DNA of 5,055 nucleotides from Bacteroidales bacterium UBA2800 (GTDB lineage Bacteria > Bacteroidota > Bacteroidia > Bacteroidales > Paludibacteraceae), in NCBI GenBank assembly GCA_002351925.1, contig DEHM01000025.1, positions 31,920 through 36,974 on the forward strand. Reading direction: 5' to 3'. Below the pieces are notes generated by a model. That model was not told where the DNA came from. It made no database searches and saw only the letters and a list, made by a program, of their open reading frames with translations. A program made the translations under genes and the position numbers. How positions within the stretch are numbered: position 1 is the stretch's first letter; each line of letters begins with the position of its first letter. Positions 4,017 to 5,055 of this stretch are shown one piece after another.

Positions 4017-4898
4017 ATGGAATATATATCCGTCATACAGTTTGCCGAGAAGTACGGCATTAGCGAACGTACCGCACGTAATTATTGTGCGGCGGGGAAG
4101 ATTGATGGTGCCTTTCTGACAGGTAAGACATGGAACATCCCTGTGGATGCCGACCTGCCTCAGAAAGGGAAAAAGAAACTCTCTCCGCTCCTCACTCGTC
4201 TGCGCGAAGAGAAAGACTCCAAACTAAAGGGCGGTATCTACCATCGTACGCAGATTGATTTGACCTATAACTCCAACCATATCGAAGGCAGCAAACTGAC
4301 CAAAGAGCAGACGCGGTACATCTTCGAGACCAACACACTTGGCATCACGAGCGAGAACACCTCCGTCGATGATATCATTGAGACCGTGAACCATTTCCGT
4401 TGTATTGATTATGTCATCGACCACGCAACGGATAAGATCACCGAGGCGCATATCAAAGCCTTGCACGCCATCCTCAAAACGAATACCTCCTACAGCCGCA
4501 AGGATTGGTTTGCAGTAGGCGATTACAAACGCCTTGCCAATGAGGTAGGCGAACAAGAGACGGTTGCCCCCAAAGAGGTTCATCGAGCCATGAAAGCGCT
4601 GCTCTCCGACTATAATGCGCTCCCACAAGTGACGTTTGATGATATTTTGGATTTCCACGTGCGTTTCGAGCGTATCCATCCTTTCCAAGACGGGAATGGT
4701 CGTGTGGGGCGCTTGTTGCTCTTCTGGCAATGCCTGCAAAGCGCGCATGTGCCGTTTATCATTACTGAAGAATTACGTCTCTTCTACTACCGCGGCCTGC
4801 AAAACTGGGGTAACACCAACGGCTATCTCCGTGATACCTGCCTCACTGCGCAAGACCACTACAAGGCGTTGTTAGACTATTTTAAAGTGAAATATTAA
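4017..4898 (+). CDS. Fic family protein, class II, with N-terminal helix-turn-helix
   Basis: The 293-residue product has a helix-turn-helix at about 3-48 (ISVIQFAEKYGISERTARNY, then a TGKTWNIP wing), of the MerR/excisionase-like type. The Fic fold follows. SNHIEG (86-91) is the inhibitory S/T-x3-E-G/N motif N-terminal to the core, which makes it class II and presumably auto-inhibited by E90. The active site is intact: HPFQDGNGRVGR at 221-232, with catalytic H221, Mg/phosphate ligands D225 and N227, and R229 and R232. The flap lies near 160-175 (SRKDWFAVGDYKR). Such enzymes transfer AMP from ATP to hydroxyl side chains of target proteins in the cytoplasm; the target is not evident. The promoter is 32 bases upstream. 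No antitoxin gene is adjacent, as expected for class II. A truncated reductase gene begins 23 bases downstream. Confidence 0.93.
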   Translation: MEYISVIQFAEKYGISERTARNYCAAGKIDGAFLTGKTWNIPVDADLPQKGKKKLSPLLTRLREEKDSKLKGGIYHRTQIDLTYNSNHIEGSKLTKEQTRYIFETNTLGITSENTSVDDIIETVNHFRCIDYVIDHATDKITEAHIKALHAILKTNTSYSRKDWFAVGDYKRLANEVGEQETVAPKEVHRAMKALLSDYNALPQVTFDDILDFHVRFERIHPFQDGNGRVGRLLLFWQCLQSAHVPFIITEELRLFYYRGLQNWGNTNGYLRDTCLTAQDHYKALLDYFKVKY

Positions 4899-4921
4899 AT
4901 TGCTAATATACAACCATCGAT

Positions 4922-5055
4922 ATGCAAACGATTCGATTGAACAATGGCATTGAGATGCCGCTCCTTCCATTCCGTTGGAAGGATGCTCCGCCCTCGAAGC
5001 TACGTTCGCATTCTCGGTCGGCTCTGTCTCCTCGACAGCTTCTCTATTCGAATGT
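4922..5055 (+). pseudogene. Aldo/keto reductase, 5' end only, interrupted by a dispersed repeat
   Basis: From ATG 4922 the frame reads MQTIRLNNGIEMPLL, the typical start of bacterial NADPH-dependent aldo/keto reductases, which continue GFGVYQ. After residue 15 it continues PFRWKDAPPSKLRSHS and remains open to the window edge. That part is encoded by the dispersed repeat that also lies, outside any gene, at 856-911, and no forward frame after the junction resembles an aldo/keto reductase. The true gene part therefore ends at about 4962-4966. Whether the remainder of the reductase resumes beyond the window cannot be seen. It is 23 bases after the Fic stop with no promoter between, so it may be read from the Fic promoter. 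Confidence 0.7.
4962..5017. repeat. Dispersed repeat, copy 2, within the reductase 5' end
   Basis: This copy is identical to 856-893 over 4962-4999 and shares 14 of the next 18 bases, in the same orientation. It starts within codon 14 of the aldo/keto reductase frame. It keeps the inner TCCTTCCA/TGGAAGGA hairpin but lacks the outer GGCGGAGC arm and the minus-strand promoter found beside copy 1. After 5017 the two copies diverge; CTGTC/GACAG forms a small stem at 5025-5039. The right end of the element may lie outside the window. Confidence 0.85.

Noticed and set aside
4224..4748. 174-residue minus-strand frame
   Set aside because: It is fully antisense to the Fic catalytic region, which is intact and strongly conserved.
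4017..4898. Fic as toxin of a two-gene toxin-antitoxin pair
   Set aside because: No small antitoxin gene flanks it, and the inhibitory S-x3-E-G motif is in the same protein, so it fits class II.

Overview
The window looks like a Bacteroidales (Bacteroidota) chromosome segment. The strongest sign is its promoters: six places, on both strands, carry a (C/T)TTG box, exactly 20 bases, then a TAnnTTTG-type -7 box, which is the Bacteroidota sigma-factor signature. Genes lack clear Shine-Dalgarno sequences. No rRNA, tRNA or CRISPR array is visible. Most of the window is accessory DNA: isolated genes, repeats, gene fragments and junctions.

Layout. (1) 1-383, minus strand: 5' part of an AAA_14/DUF4143-type ATPase gene running off the left edge. 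Its leader is a set of 33-bp tandem units that reach into the start codon, and 32-33-bp repeats continue upstream to about 645. (2) About 646-1402: no convincing gene. It holds a decayed promoter copy, a GC-rich nested hairpin behind a minus-strand promoter, and a 97-98-bp tandem repeat containing inverted repeats. (3) 1403-2263, plus strand: a RhuM-family protein with a phospholipase-D-like tail, driven by a good promoter and a leader rich in inverted repeats. (4) 2267-3255: a mosaic. The first 17 codons of a deoxyribosyltransferase-like gene are joined to an AT-rich block holding the tail of an unknown protein, a putative exported Cys-rich protein one base later, and a fragment of an Rhs core. 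I read this as the wreck of an Rhs polymorphic-toxin/immunity cassette. (5) 3350-3766: a small lipocalin-like lipoprotein with its own promoter and a downstream terminator. (6) 4017-4898: a class II Fic AMP-transferase with an N-terminal helix-turn-helix, with its own promoter. (7) 4922 to the right edge: the first 15 codons of an aldo/keto reductase gene, cut by a repeat whose other copy lies at 856-911.

Working together: RhuM, the chimeric ORF and the exported protein are separated by 3 and 1 bases and probably share the RhuM promoter. The Fic gene and the broken reductase are 23 bases apart on the same strand. The rest look like independent one-gene units. ATPase, RhuM and Fic families are all common in variable, defence- or toxin-rich regions, but nothing here shows that they form one pathway.
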